Numbered from the stretch's first letter, positions 15,664-24,450 are shown. The stretch: DNA of 64,000 nt from Thermococcus sp. JdF3 (GCF_012027495.1 NZ_SNUK01000001.1:248001-312000); one strand, 5' to 3'. Translations and numbers: made by a program. Notes: generated from the sequence alone by a model not told the origin.

Positions 15664-16303
15664 TGACCTCCTTGGGGCTGCCCTTCAGAACCACCTTTCC
15701 GGCGGCTATGACCACCACCTCATCGGCAAAGCCGATAAGGGGACGCCATATATGGGATACTGCCACGATGTTCAACCCCTCATTCGCGAGCTTTCCGAGC
15801 GTCTCCGAGACCTCCTTTATCCCTTTGAAGTCGAGGTTTGCAAGGGGCTCATCCAAAAGGACTAACTTGGGTTTTCCGATGAAGGCTTGAGCCAAAGAAA
15901 GCCGCTTCAGCATACCCGCGGAGTACTCGCCAATCCGCCTGTCAAGAAAACCCGTAACCGAGAACATTTCAGCACTCTTCAGAACGTCGCTATCATCGGC
16001 TCCCTTGAACCTTGCAATGTAATCAAGCCACTCCCGCCCGGCCCTGTGCTTTGGGAGTGACGGCGGGTCAAAGGAGACTCCGAGCCTGGACTTGACCCCC
16101 TCGTTGCTCCACGGAGCCTCGCCGAGAACCTCAATCCTCCCCGAGCTTGGCCTGTAGAGGCCCGCGCACAGGTTCAGGAAAGTGCTCTTGCCCCCGCCAT
16201 TCGGGCCGAGGATAAGGGTGAATCCCTTTCCGATCTCTACACTGACCGAGTCAAGGGCCACGAGCTTTCCAAAACGCTTGCTCAGGTTTTCTGCAGTGAT
16301 CAT
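15641..16303 (-). CDS. ABC exporter ATP-binding protein
   Basis: A 220-residue ABC-2-type ATPase. Walker A is GPNGGGKSTF near residue 33, signature EYSAGMLKRLSLAQA near 123 and Walker B LVLLDEPLANLDF near 145; the switch His is in VAVSHIW. The signature carries SAGM rather than SGGQ, common in export ATPases. Its ATG overlaps the stop of the preceding 145-residue membrane-protein gene (ATGA). It is the last gene of the six-gene peptide operon and would power the permease encoded at 16734-17510. Confidence 0.9.
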   Translation of the reverse strand: MITAENLSKRFGKLVALDSVSVEIGKGFTLILGPNGGGKSTFLNLCAGLYRPSSGRIEVLGEAPWSNEGVKSRLGVSFDPPSLPKHRAGREWLDYIARFKGADDSDVLKSAEMFSVTGFLDRRIGEYSAGMLKRLSLAQAFIGKPKLVLLDEPLANLDFKGIKEVSETLGKLANEGLNIVAVSHIWRPLIGFADEVVVIAAGKVVLKGSPKEVITQIEEI

Positions 16304-16737
16304 CTTCTCCCCTCCCTAAAAAGCAGTAATGCGAGCAGTATCGCCGAAGTTCCGCCGATAAAGTATTTTATCTCCAAAATCCGCTTTGATGGGTACTTTG
16401 AAGTCATCCTGTACGCTAAGGTGACCGGGGCATAGTAACTCGTTACCTGAGCGAAATAATAACCGGCGTGCTCAATTTTTAAGTACCCGTTGAGCTGACC
16501 CTTTGGAGTCTCATTGAGGAGGAACCTGTTATCCTCTGGGTCGTAGAATGAAACGCTGTAATTCACGCCCTTTCCGGCGTTGGTCGTCACGCGAAGAACA
16601 CCTGCTGAGGGAAGCACAAAACCTCTCTCCTGGCTTACAATGCCAGAGGTCGATGTCCTGAGGGCCTTCTCCTGGAGCGGAAATGAAAGGAGGGTGAAGA
16701 GCAGCAGGGCCAGGAGGAACGCTTTTATGAGCCTCAC
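16300..16737 (-). CDS. Small membrane protein with outer beta domain in ABC operon
   Basis: A 145-residue protein with an N-terminal signal or membrane segment (residues 2-20, LIKAFLLALLLFTLLSF), an outer beta-rich domain of about 95 residues, and a C-terminal membrane helix (YFIGGTSAILLALLLF) ending in REGRR. It probably sits in the membrane with its domain outside, as an accessory to the ABC exporter. The GTG start at 16737 overlaps the permease stop (GTGA) and has GGAGGGA ahead of it. Family not recognised. Confidence 0.7.
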   Translation of the reverse strand: MRLIKAFLLALLLFTLLSFPLQEKALRTSTSGIVSQERGFVLPSAGVLRVTTNAGKGVNYSVSFYDPEDNRFLLNETPKGQLNGYLKIEHAGYYFAQVTSYYAPVTLAYRMTSKYPSKRILEIKYFIGGTSAILLALLLFREGRR

Positions 16738-17510
16738 GAAACATCCCTCCACTCGCTCAGAACGAGCGTGAGTGATAGAACGACCAGCGGGAGCAGCAGG
16801 CCGGCGTAGAACGTCGTGTTGAAGAAAACGCTCAGCTTCTCTCCGGGATCCCAGAACACGGCGTGCGCCTTTACGAGTCCGTCGTTCAAAATCCTTGGGG
16901 GCAGGAAGTCCCAGTCAAGAATCTCCGGGATGTACATTACGGTAATTCCCCCCAGGATCGACGCGAACGTGCCGGGGCTCAGGAGAGCTATTAGGGACGA
17001 CAGGGCCGACACGTACAGGGATGCTTCAAGCCAGTACATGAGGTGTGTAAGCAGATATCGCTGACCGAGCATTCCCTCCTTAATCATGCCGGGGCTGTCT
17101 CCGTAGGCGTAGATGTAGGCAACAAAAGCCGCACTGAAGGCTGAGAGGAAAAGGACGGTGAAGACCGTAATGAACTTTGCCAGGATAGCCTCGTAGTTCC
17201 TGATGGGAAGGGAGTAAACGCTCTTTGCAACCCTCGTGTCCCTGTCGTAGCGGATGGTAAGGGATGCAAGGAGAACGCCGGTAATGGCGAAGATTGCGGA
17301 GGACTTATCGGAGAGTCCAGGAAAAAGCATGGCCGTCCCCGCGGCCGCCTGCCCCCTGGCCATCTCCAGCCCCATGGGCATCACGTTCGCGTTAATGCTG
17401 AAAAGATTGGTGTAGAACGTCACCGCGAGCAGGATGAAGCTGAAAACAAATATGAGGGCCACGTAGGGGTCCTCCAATTCCCACTTCAGCTGTTCTTTGA
17501 CGCGTCCCAT
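16734..17510 (-). CDS. ABC-2-type exporter permease
   Basis: A 258-residue permease with about six hydrophobic segments, beginning after the amphipathic start MGRVKEQLKWELEDPYVALI. Segments are visible near residues 19-40, 68-88, 105-130, 150-172, 178-198 and 230-250. The SSAIFAITGVLLASLTIRYDRDTRVAKSVYSL-like region (residues about 75-100) and YEAILAKFITVF are typical of ABC-2 permeases such as those of the NosY kind. The start is set at 17510 because GGAGGTGAGCGA precedes it. It overlaps the next gene by four bases and follows the PEGA gene by four. Confidence 0.85.
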   Translation of the reverse strand: MGRVKEQLKWELEDPYVALIFVFSFILLAVTFYTNLFSINANVMPMGLEMARGQAAAGTAMLFPGLSDKSSAIFAITGVLLASLTIRYDRDTRVAKSVYSLPIRNYEAILAKFITVFTVLFLSAFSAAFVAYIYAYGDSPGMIKEGMLGQRYLLTHLMYWLEASLYVSALSSLIALLSPGTFASILGGITVMYIPEILDWDFLPPRILNDGLVKAHAVFWDPGEKLSVFFNTTFYAGLLLPLVVLSLTLVLSEWRDVS

Positions 17511-17514
17511 TCGC

Positions 17515-19239
17515 TCACCTCCGCCTGAGCAGGATTGGGGTAATCCCAACGACTAAGGCGAGAACGAGGAGCTTGAGCTCCACTCCCTTGTCGGTGTCCA
17601 GCGGTGAAGCGCTGGAGGATGATTGATCACTTGAAGTTGAGGATGTTGGAGTAATCGCAGGCACACTGCTCGTCGTTTGCTCCTGTTTGATTTTTTCGAG
17701 GGTCAGCGTTACGCTGGCGTTCGCCCCGGCTTTCAGGTAAACTCCAGCACTCGCGTTCTCGTAGCCCTCCAGCGACGCAGTGACAACGTAGTGGCCGGGA
17801 GTTAGGGTTAGCCTGCAGGGACTGGCGCAGGTCTGATTCGTGACGCTAACCCTTGCCCCAGCCGGCTCTGTGTCAACAACCAGAACTGGGAGGCGCTTTA
17901 GGGCCACCTTTATAGTTCTGGACTTGTTTGGGGTGAGGAGTACGCTGAAGTTCTCCGCGACGTAGCCATTGGCCGAGACCAGAACCTGGTGCTCGCCCGG
18001 TGAAAGTGTCACGCTCGTGTTCTTGACCTGCTCGCCGTCGATGGCCACGGAGGCATTTTCGGGGGTGACGTTGAGGACGAGAGTCGCGGGGAGGGGCTTA
18101 AGTGTGAGGTTAATCTCTTCCCTCCCCGGGACGCTGAAGCTCCCGACGGCACCGCTGTCGTTGAGAAATGCCGTTACAGTGTAGCTCCCGGGGGGCAGGT
18201 AGAAGGTGCCCGGGGAAGTGCCCCTGACGAGGACGGTGCCGCTGATGACGAGCGATGCTCCCTCCGGGTCAGTCCTGACCTCCACGCGGTGAAGTTCCGC
18301 TTTCTTCTCCTCCACGCGAACCAGTTCGAGGGCGCGCTTGAGACTGTAGCTTATTTTGTACCTCTTCTCAGGCTTGAGCCGTATAACCGCCGTCAGGAGT
18401 GTGTGGTTGGTCCCGACGCTCAGGTTGTAGGTGTCGACCTTCCGAAGGTGGTCTATTCTAAGGGTACCCCCGTAGTAATCCACGGCGGTGACGTTGTAAA
18501 TATCATGGGGAATCACGGGCAGTATTAGGGTGAAGGGGGTCACCATCGAGGCGGAGCTGACGTTGTAGAGATAGCCCTCCACGTAGGGCACATCAGAAGT
18601 TACTTTAACGGATGAGAGTGGGGGTATGAAGCTTGTGTTTTTGAGCGATATTCCGGAGGTTCCAAAGGGACCCACAATCGTGTAGAAGATGTACTCCAGC
18701 TTTCCGCTTATGTCCTGGGTACTGTCCCGCAGGTAACAGGGCATTATAGTGCCGTTGATGGTGAGCTTTGCAATGGTGTCCCCAGCGTCCTCCAGGGTCA
18801 TCGGCAGGGGTTTGTCCGTGTAATAAAAGGGACTCCATACCCCTCCGCACCCGCGTATTCGGGGGTGGAGGCTTGGTGGGGAGTTGTACTTTGGGTAATT
18901 CTTCCACCGGTCGTACGTCACTTTAACGCCGAGGATCGTGAGGTTTCCCTCCACCAACTCATCAGGCTCAACTGTACTGAATTCCACCCTCACGAGTTTT
19001 GAAGCGTTGACGAAGACTTTGGCCTCAAGCTCAACCTGACCCTCCGCGGTCACAGTGTAGTTCCCTACCGGAAGGACGAGAGTTATTGGGGTGTTAAAAA
19101 CTCCAACGCCGCGAACTTCAACCGTGAGGTTGTCCCCTTCTATCGTGAGGGCACCGTAAGCGGAGCTGGCCAGTGCTCCCTGTGTTGTGGGATTGAAGAT
19201 GACAGCCAACAGCAACCCCATTAGGAGGAGCCTCTTCAC
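17515..19239 (-). CDS. Exported PEGA-repeat protein with C-terminal membrane anchor
   Basis: A 574-residue surface protein. It has a signal peptide (residues 1-25), an N-terminal beta-rich region of about 290 residues, then three tandem PEGA-type repeats between about 310 and 510 (VRTDPEGASLVISG, LNVTPENASVAIDG, VDTEPAGARVSVTN, each followed by a PGxYxVxA or PGEHQVLVSANGY strand). A Ser/Thr-rich linker and a last helix (LKLLVLALVVGITPILLRRR) anchor it. PEGA domains are surface beta modules. The GTG at 19239 is preferred because GGAGGTGGAGAAA precedes it and it overlaps the upstream stop (GTGA). It probably displays or receives something on the cell surface. Confidence 0.8.
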   Translation of the reverse strand: MKRLLLMGLLLAVIFNPTTQGALASSAYGALTIEGDNLTVEVRGVGVFNTPITLVLPVGNYTVTAEGQVELEAKVFVNASKLVRVEFSTVEPDELVEGNLTILGVKVTYDRWKNYPKYNSPPSLHPRIRGCGGVWSPFYYTDKPLPMTLEDAGDTIAKLTINGTIMPCYLRDSTQDISGKLEYIFYTIVGPFGTSGISLKNTSFIPPLSSVKVTSDVPYVEGYLYNVSSASMVTPFTLILPVIPHDIYNVTAVDYYGGTLRIDHLRKVDTYNLSVGTNHTLLTAVIRLKPEKRYKISYSLKRALELVRVEEKKAELHRVEVRTDPEGASLVISGTVLVRGTSPGTFYLPPGSYTVTAFLNDSGAVGSFSVPGREEINLTLKPLPATLVLNVTPENASVAIDGEQVKNTSVTLSPGEHQVLVSANGYVAENFSVLLTPNKSRTIKVALKRLPVLVVDTEPAGARVSVTNQTCASPCRLTLTPGHYVVTASLEGYENASAGVYLKAGANASVTLTLEKIKQEQTTSSVPAITPTSSTSSDQSSSSASPLDTDKGVELKLLVLALVVGITPILLRRR

Positions 19240-20267
19240 TTTCTCCACCTCCAGATGAGTGATGCGGTGAGAACAATCAACCCAGCGAGCAGGTAGTACC
19301 TGAGACCTGTATCCGGAGCTCTTCCGGTACCCTCCTCTGGGAATTGAATGTTCGTTTCATAAAGAACGAACTCGTAAGGCCAGTACTCTCTGGAGAAGTC
19401 GATTTTATCGTTCATCTCCGCGGAGTAATGGTTAAAGATGTGCCCTTTCACCACGCCGAGGGTGTAGAGTTCGGGATATGGCAAGTCCCCAATTGAGACC
19501 GCCACGCCGGTGTCGATGTCATAGAGAGAGTCCATGCCAATGGACGAGCTCAGATAACCCTTTTTCTGGTAGAGTATTGGTTGCCTGTTTGATTTGACTC
19601 CTATCAACGGCGGGTGGAAGGTTTTAACGAAGGTGTGCACGAGCTTGCCCTGGGTGAAGGTTACGTTGCTCACCTCAAGGTCACCAACCAGCGTGAAACC
19701 GTGCCTCCTCAGTATTGATGCCTTGTAAAGCAAATCCCCCCTCTCCGGAAGGTTGTAGGGAAGGATGAAGAACGAAGGTCGACCTATTTTAGTGCCGTTC
19801 AAGTAATAGTATCCATCCGTCAAATTCAGGAAAAGCTCGCCCTTCAGGGTTAATGAATCAAGGGCACAGCGCAGGTCCGGCGTGAGGTTGTTCATTCTCA
19901 GGGTTATTAAAACAATCGCGGAAGAATTCGTCACGTTCGTGAGGTTAAACGTCACAAAAATCGAACCGAAAACGGACAAACCATAGAGAGGATAGTCACT
20001 ACCTGAGTTCTCTATCCGGGCTTTGAGTTTTTGGCAGGATTGGGGACCATTTTTGAGCACGCCGATGAAAGCATTCAGGTTTTCATCAGGGAGCTTGTGA
20101 GGGGTGTAGAAGAGCATGTTGGGATAGCCTTCGTACTTCTCCTCCCCTGGCAGCACCGCGTACGTCACGTACGTCCCGTTTTTGAACCAGGATGGTGGAG
20201 TGAAGGCACTAACTTGGGGGGATAAGAGGAGGAAAATGAAGAGAAGCGAAAGAGCTCTGGCCTTCAA
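19236..20267 (-). CDS. Exported membrane-anchored protein, unknown function
   Basis: A 343-residue protein with a signal peptide (residues 1-21, ending PQVSA), an outer domain with many NxT/NxS sites (for example NVTNSS, NGTK, NVTF), and a C-terminal helix (YYLLAGLIVLTASLIWRWRK). One Cys pair (SCQKLK and RCALD) may be oxidised. The TTG start overlaps the stop of the small secreted-peptide gene (TTGA) and is preceded by GGAGGTGA, so the two are translationally coupled. No family recognised. It is the second gene of the peptide/ABC operon. Confidence 0.7.
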   Translation of the reverse strand: MKARALSLLFIFLLLSPQVSAFTPPSWFKNGTYVTYAVLPGEEKYEGYPNMLFYTPHKLPDENLNAFIGVLKNGPQSCQKLKARIENSGSDYPLYGLSVFGSIFVTFNLTNVTNSSAIVLITLRMNNLTPDLRCALDSLTLKGELFLNLTDGYYYLNGTKIGRPSFFILPYNLPERGDLLYKASILRRHGFTLVGDLEVSNVTFTQGKLVHTFVKTFHPPLIGVKSNRQPILYQKKGYLSSSIGMDSLYDIDTGVAVSIGDLPYPELYTLGVVKGHIFNHYSAEMNDKIDFSREYWPYEFVLYETNIQFPEEGTGRAPDTGLRYYLLAGLIVLTASLIWRWRK

Positions 20268-20464
20268 AGGTTCACCTCCTTGGCGTGGACGCCGGCCCAG
20301 ACAAACTTAGAAGTGCCCCAGCTCTTCTCATCCACATCGTGGTCCCATACTTCTTTGCAGGACGATGTTGCTGTAGCCGCGGGAATCGGCGGTCTCCACG
20401 CTGACACCAGCCCGAAGAGGAGTCCCCCGAGCAGGAGAACTCCGAGCAATTTCCTCAACCTCAT
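20264..20464 (-). CDS. Small secreted peptide precursor (66 residues)
   Basis: A 66-residue protein with a clear signal peptide (MRLRKLLGVLLLGGLLFGLVSA) leaving a mature peptide of about 44 residues that begins WRPPIPAATATSS and holds one Cys, four Trp and a mix of charged residues. It opens a six-gene operon with overlapping stops and starts that ends in an ABC exporter. The ATG at 20464 is chosen since AGGGGTGG lies ahead of it. It could be a signalling or antimicrobial peptide, or a small surface subunit. No family recognised, so this is a description and not a function. Confidence 0.65.
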   Translation of the reverse strand: MRLRKLLGVLLLGGLLFGLVSAWRPPIPAATATSSCKEVWDHDVDEKSWGTSKFVWAGVHAKEVNL

Positions 20465-20897
20465 AGGTACCACCCCTGCCAAGCGGGCAGTTCTAACTCA
20501 GTTTTAACTATGAACAAAAGTATATAGATTTTTTCAGTAAACAAAACAATTTACGTTAACATAAATGGTTAAGAATATATAAGAATACCGTTGTCCTGTG
20601 GATACCAGCTTTTAATTGTCATAGTGTAACAGGGGGTGTTCCTGTGGGGCCCATATGGGGTCAAAAATTGGTTCTAACGTAATGCTTTAATGGAATAATG
20701 TTACTTTGAGTACGCATACCTGAGGCCATCGCGGTCTCCGGGGCACCTCTGATTTGGAAGCACGTCCAGGTTTCCGTTCTGTGTTACTCTGTTTTGTAGT
20801 TATTAATTGGAATATTCTAAATTGGCACTTAGATATCTCCTGAAAATAGAAATTCTTAAATATGCAATTTTTTCTTCAGATGTATGTGGTGATCGAA
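20465..20897. promoter_or_regulatory. Divergent promoter region between peptide operon and radical SAM gene
   Basis: A 430-base AT-rich stretch without a credible gene. For the minus-strand operon a TATA box (CTATATACTTTT, 20519-20530) would start transcription near 20500, giving a 35-base leader. For the plus-strand radical SAM gene CTTAAATATGC at 20854-20864 is the TATA candidate. Between them are AT-rich runs (near 20530-20590 and 20800-20830) and a GC-richer core (20700-20780). I see no gene or clear RNA in it. Confidence 0.55.
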
Positions 20898-22505
20898 ATG
20901 ACCAGGGTTGTTTTCACGTTGGATGAGACCCTGACGAGCACGTACCACGACGTCCCCCTGCTGGACTTCCTCGGCTGTGCGCCCTACGACAAACTCCCCA
21001 GGTGGGTCTTCCGGGTAATGGACACCCAGCTCCCGGACGAAGACGGCATCTTAATCCAAGCGCCCTACGGCCTCCGGAAGGTCGAGGCGGCGCTCCTCAG
21101 GAATGGCTTCGGGAGGGACGAGGTAGTCGTGGCGCACCCAAGGAAGGTAGAGAGGTTCATAGGTGAGGACACGACGATAGTTTCCCTCTACGAGATGGAC
21201 CCCCTCGGCCTCGGTCCTGTAAGCATGATGTTCACCAACGGCGGCCAGTGGAGGAACTACACCCGCGTTAAGTTCAGGGAACTCGTCGAGAGGATAAACG
21301 CGGTAAGGGAAAAGAAGAACCTGGACTTCAAGCTCGTTGTCGGCGGCCCTGGAGCGTGGCAGCTCGACCTCAGGAAGGACGAGAGGGAAATGCTGAGGAT
21401 AGACCACGTCGTCATGGGGGAGGCCGACCACGTTGCTGGAAGGCTCTTCAGGGAGATAGAGGCCGGAAGCGCCGACGAGACGATAGTAATCAGGGGCTGG
21501 CCGAGGGTGGAGGAGATACCCACCATCGTGGCCCCCTCCTACAAGGGGCTCGTGGAGATCATGCGGGGCTGTGGGCGGGGCTGCCGCTTCTGCGAGCCCA
21601 ACCTGAGGGTTGCGCGCTTCATACCCCTCGAGAAAATCGAGATGGAGATATGGCTCAACGTTAGGGCCGGGATAGACCACGCCTGGCTGCACAGCGAGGA
21701 CATCTTCCTGTACATGGTCGAGGACAGGAGGAACTTCTACCCCAACGTAGATGCCGTGGTTGAGCTCTTTGAGACCGCAAGGAAGTACACAAGAAACGTG
21801 AACCCTACCCACGGAACCGTTGCGGCAGCGCTAGCTGCGCCGGATATGATAGAGGCCATCTCGGGCATCGTTGACGCCGGCCCGAACCACTGGGTCGGCA
21901 TACAGGTCGGCTTCGAAACCGCCGCCCCGGAGCTCATCGGCAGGTACATGAACAACAAGATGAAGCCGTTCTCCCCCGAGGAATGGCCCTGGGTTCTGCT
22001 CAACGGAACCTACGTCTTCAACAGGAACTACTGGTTCCCTGCATACACGACGATACTCGGTCTGCCCGGCGACACGGACGAGTACGAGATAGAAACGGCC
22101 CGGCTGATTGTCACGATGGAGAGGGAACTCGAGGAGAAGCTCGGCGAAAGGGCACACTTCACAGTGACTCCCCTTGCATTCGTGCCCATGGGCCTTCTGA
22201 GGGGTGAGGAGTTCTACCGCATTGAGGACATGATAACCTACGGGCAGTTCCTCCACCTCTATTATGCCTGGAAGCACCTGGCGAAGGAGGTCATCAGGGG
22301 CCTACCCCAAGTCCTGAAGGGAAATCCGTTCCTCATACCCTTCTACCCGCTGGCCCGCCTCGGGGTGAGGGTCGTGCTGAGGCAGATAGAGAAGTGGGGG
22401 AGGAAGAAGGGCTACGAGGTCAGGCCGCTTGAACCCCTCGATTTGCACATCGATGTCGAGGAGCACAGGTGGTACAGCCGGCCGAGTCTGGTGGAGGCTT
22501 ACTGA
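20898..22505 (+). CDS. Radical SAM protein with B12-binding-like N-terminal domain
   Basis: A 535-residue iron-sulfur enzyme. The radical SAM motif is MRGCGRGCRFCEP near residue 222 (Cys-x3-Cys-x2-Cys). The N-terminal 200 residues have a Rossmann-like layout as in B12-binding radical SAM proteins (LVVGGPGAWQLD near 150, VVMGEADHVAGRLF near 175). The C-terminal part contains NPTHGTVAAAL and LGLPGDTDEYEIETARLI, common in this group. It belongs to an archaeal family of unknown reaction. The ATG at 20898 follows GGTGATCGAA. It stands alone and diverges from the secreted-peptide operon. Confidence 0.85.
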   Translation: MTRVVFTLDETLTSTYHDVPLLDFLGCAPYDKLPRWVFRVMDTQLPDEDGILIQAPYGLRKVEAALLRNGFGRDEVVVAHPRKVERFIGEDTTIVSLYEMDPLGLGPVSMMFTNGGQWRNYTRVKFRELVERINAVREKKNLDFKLVVGGPGAWQLDLRKDEREMLRIDHVVMGEADHVAGRLFREIEAGSADETIVIRGWPRVEEIPTIVAPSYKGLVEIMRGCGRGCRFCEPNLRVARFIPLEKIEMEIWLNVRAGIDHAWLHSEDIFLYMVEDRRNFYPNVDAVVELFETARKYTRNVNPTHGTVAAALAAPDMIEAISGIVDAGPNHWVGIQVGFETAAPELIGRYMNNKMKPFSPEEWPWVLLNGTYVFNRNYWFPAYTTILGLPGDTDEYEIETARLIVTMERELEEKLGERAHFTVTPLAFVPMGLLRGEEFYRIEDMITYGQFLHLYYAWKHLAKEVIRGLPQVLKGNPFLIPFYPLARLGVRVVLRQIEKWGRKKGYEVRPLEPLDLHIDVEEHRWYSRPSLVEAY

Positions 22506-23347
22506 GCCCTTATCTCCTCGTACCTTTTCTTCATCAGGAGTGCATCGCCCTCGATGTTGGGACTCTCGCTTATAACGACGCCCTTAACGCGGAACTCCTT
22601 GAGAACCCTGAGCAGGTCCTCCCAGTTCATGTCGCTCTCCTGCAGGTTCAGGTGGTTTCTTTCGCCCTTTGCCGTGTAGTTTATACCGCTTATGTGGATG
22701 TGCATGTTGTCGAGCGCCTCCCTGCCGAGCCGGTCCTCCATGAAGCTCAGCATCTCGCGCCACTCTTCAAGGGAGTTGCATTTTCCTTTGTTCCTCGCAT
22801 GAGCGTGGGCGAAGTCTATTGTCGGCAGAACCGTCTCAAGCTCCTCGCTGAGCTTTACAAGCTCCTTCAGGTCCCCGAACTGGGTTGGCTTTCCGGTCAG
22901 CTCGGGCCTTATCCAGACCCTGACGCCCCTGTCCATCAGCTCGCGCTCTATCGCCCTCAGCCCGTCCCTTATCCTGTCGTAGACCTTCGCCGGGTCCTGC
23001 TTGAGGTAGTAGCCCGCGTGGAAAACAATGCTCCATCCGCCGGCGTCGTGAAGCCGTTCGGCGCTTTGAATTATTCTCTTTTTGCTGGCCTCGACCTTGG
23101 CTTTCTCCGCTGCATTGAGGTTGATGTAGTATGGGGCATGGGCCGTCAGCAGGATATCGTGCTTTCTGGCGACGTATTTTATCTTCTTGGCCAGCTCGGG
23201 CTTGATGTTGACCCCCCGGACGAACTCCAGCTCCATCGCATCGAGGCCGAGGTTTCTCACGTGGACTATCCCATCTACAGTTGAGCGCTTTGGGGTTGAG
23301 ATTGGTATTCCGGCCGTTCCGAAGCGCAGCCTGTCAACTTTAAACAT
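22499..23347 (-). CDS. nfo: Endonuclease IV-like TIM-barrel (AP endonuclease 2 family)
   Basis: A 282-residue TIM-barrel enzyme of the AP endonuclease 2 family, to which deoxyribonuclease IV belongs. The metal ligands appear in order: LTAHAPYYINL, VFHAGYYL, PELTGKPTQFG, TIDFAHAHARN, MHIHISGINY and VISESPN. Endonuclease IV cuts DNA 5' of abasic sites. The start at 23347 follows GGTGAGC. A DtxR-like box lies 19 bases upstream, which is unusual for a repair gene. The 3' end overlaps the convergent radical SAM gene by seven bases. Confidence 0.88.
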   Translation of the reverse strand: MFKVDRLRFGTAGIPISTPKRSTVDGIVHVRNLGLDAMELEFVRGVNIKPELAKKIKYVARKHDILLTAHAPYYINLNAAEKAKVEASKKRIIQSAERLHDAGGWSIVFHAGYYLKQDPAKVYDRIRDGLRAIERELMDRGVRVWIRPELTGKPTQFGDLKELVKLSEELETVLPTIDFAHAHARNKGKCNSLEEWREMLSFMEDRLGREALDNMHIHISGINYTAKGERNHLNLQESDMNWEDLLRVLKEFRVKGVVISESPNIEGDALLMKKRYEEIRAQ

Positions 23348-23365
23348 GCTCACCACCTAAAAGAA

Positions 23366-23379
23366 TTAGGGGAGCCTAA
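23366..23379 (-). promoter_or_regulatory. DtxR-like operator in front of endonuclease IV-like gene
   Basis: TTAGG-GGAG-CCTAA is a palindrome with five-base perfect arms at 23366-23379. It overlaps a likely minus-strand TATA element (GTTTATGAA, about 23381-23389). With the base following it, it matches 13 of 15 positions of the site in front of the DtxR-type gene at 8042-8056, so the same regulator may act here. Confidence 0.6.
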
Positions 23380-23388
23380 TTCATAAAC

Positions 23389-24450
23389 CTATCGCTCTAT
23401 CGATTCGCCCAGGGCTGCTTCGAGCCTGGAAATTGCCCCGTCCAGCTCCCTCTCGAGGTGCTCCAGCTTGCTCCTGAGCTTTTTGAGCTCCGCCTCTCTT
23501 TCCTCAATGAGTCTTTGGAGCTCCCACAGCTCCTTTTCCATGCCCCTGGCACCTGTTAGAACTTCGTCGCGCCTCCCTTCCAGCTCCATCAGCCTTCCCC
23601 GTTCCTCCTCTATCCTCCGCGCCCTCTCCTCGAGGTTATCGATGAGCCACTCCGCGGTCTTTCGGTACTTCCCCTCCAGGCCGGGGTGTATCCTCTTCAC
23701 GAGGGATATGAACTCCTCTGGCTTTCTGAGTGCGACGGAGCTGTCCCTGACGAATTCCTGGGCGATGGCCTCGTGCAGGCGCAGCCTCTTAACGGGCTTT
23801 TGGAGCTTCGAGGCCTTCGAGCGTACTTCCGTTTCTTCGCTCCGTATCCTGGCCGAGAGGCTCTTTATCTCCGTCTCCAGCTCTTCCAGGCCGTGCAGGC
23901 GGCGCGATTCCTCAATCTCCGCCCGCTTCTTCTTAGCCTTCTCCTGGAGCGCGCGGATCTCGTCCGTGAGTTCTTCAATGCTTCTCCGGAGGGTTTTCTC
24001 CTCCGATAGAATCTCCCGTATTCTGAGGTCCTCCAGCCCCTTCTCCACCAGCTCGTTGTAGTACTTCACGTAGTCCTCGTTCAGCTCCTTCAACAGGCGA
24101 TTTATTGCGTAAACGTCCTTCTCGAAGAGGATTATTAGGTACCTCCCGTGCCCGACGTGGAGCTTCGCGAGGTCCGGGAGGCGCTTTCCCAGGTCGTCCA
24201 TGTCGCCGATGCTCTCCAGGGCGTTCCTGAGGGAAGTGACGTAGCTCTTCCGCTCCGCGGTAACGATTTTCCTAATGTTGTCGTCAACGTTCTTCGGGAT
24301 ATCCTTCCGTTCAAGGGAGTCTATCCTCTTCAGGACCTCCCGAAGCTTTTTCTCCAGGCGTTTGTTGTACTTTTTTCTTATTTTCTCGGCCTCTTTTGCG
24401 GCCTTCGTTCTCCTCTTATCGTACTCATCAAGCGCTTGCTCCAGCCTCAA
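23389..24450 (-). CDS. Long coiled-coil protein, unknown function
   Basis: A 353-residue, very charged, nearly all-helical protein. Heptad-like stretches run through residues 1-60 (RRTKAAKEAEKIRKKYNKRL), 125-215 (EEKTLRRSIEELTDEI) and 275-345 (LIEEREAELKKLRSKLEHLE); there is no ATPase head and no membrane segment. A TTG start with GGGAG ahead overlaps the DUF373 gene by 22 bases. Similar SMC-like coiled-coil proteins are common in Thermococcales. It shares an operon with DUF373 and a thiamine-binding-like protein. Function unknown. Confidence 0.75.
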   Translation of the reverse strand: MRLEQALDEYDKRRTKAAKEAEKIRKKYNKRLEKKLREVLKRIDSLERKDIPKNVDDNIRKIVTAERKSYVTSLRNALESIGDMDDLGKRLPDLAKLHVGHGRYLIILFEKDVYAINRLLKELNEDYVKYYNELVEKGLEDLRIREILSEEKTLRRSIEELTDEIRALQEKAKKKRAEIEESRRLHGLEELETEIKSLSARIRSEETEVRSKASKLQKPVKRLRLHEAIAQEFVRDSSVALRKPEEFISLVKRIHPGLEGKYRKTAEWLIDNLEERARRIEEERGRLMELEGRRDEVLTGARGMEKELWELQRLIEEREAELKKLRSKLEHLERELDGAISRLEAALGESIER

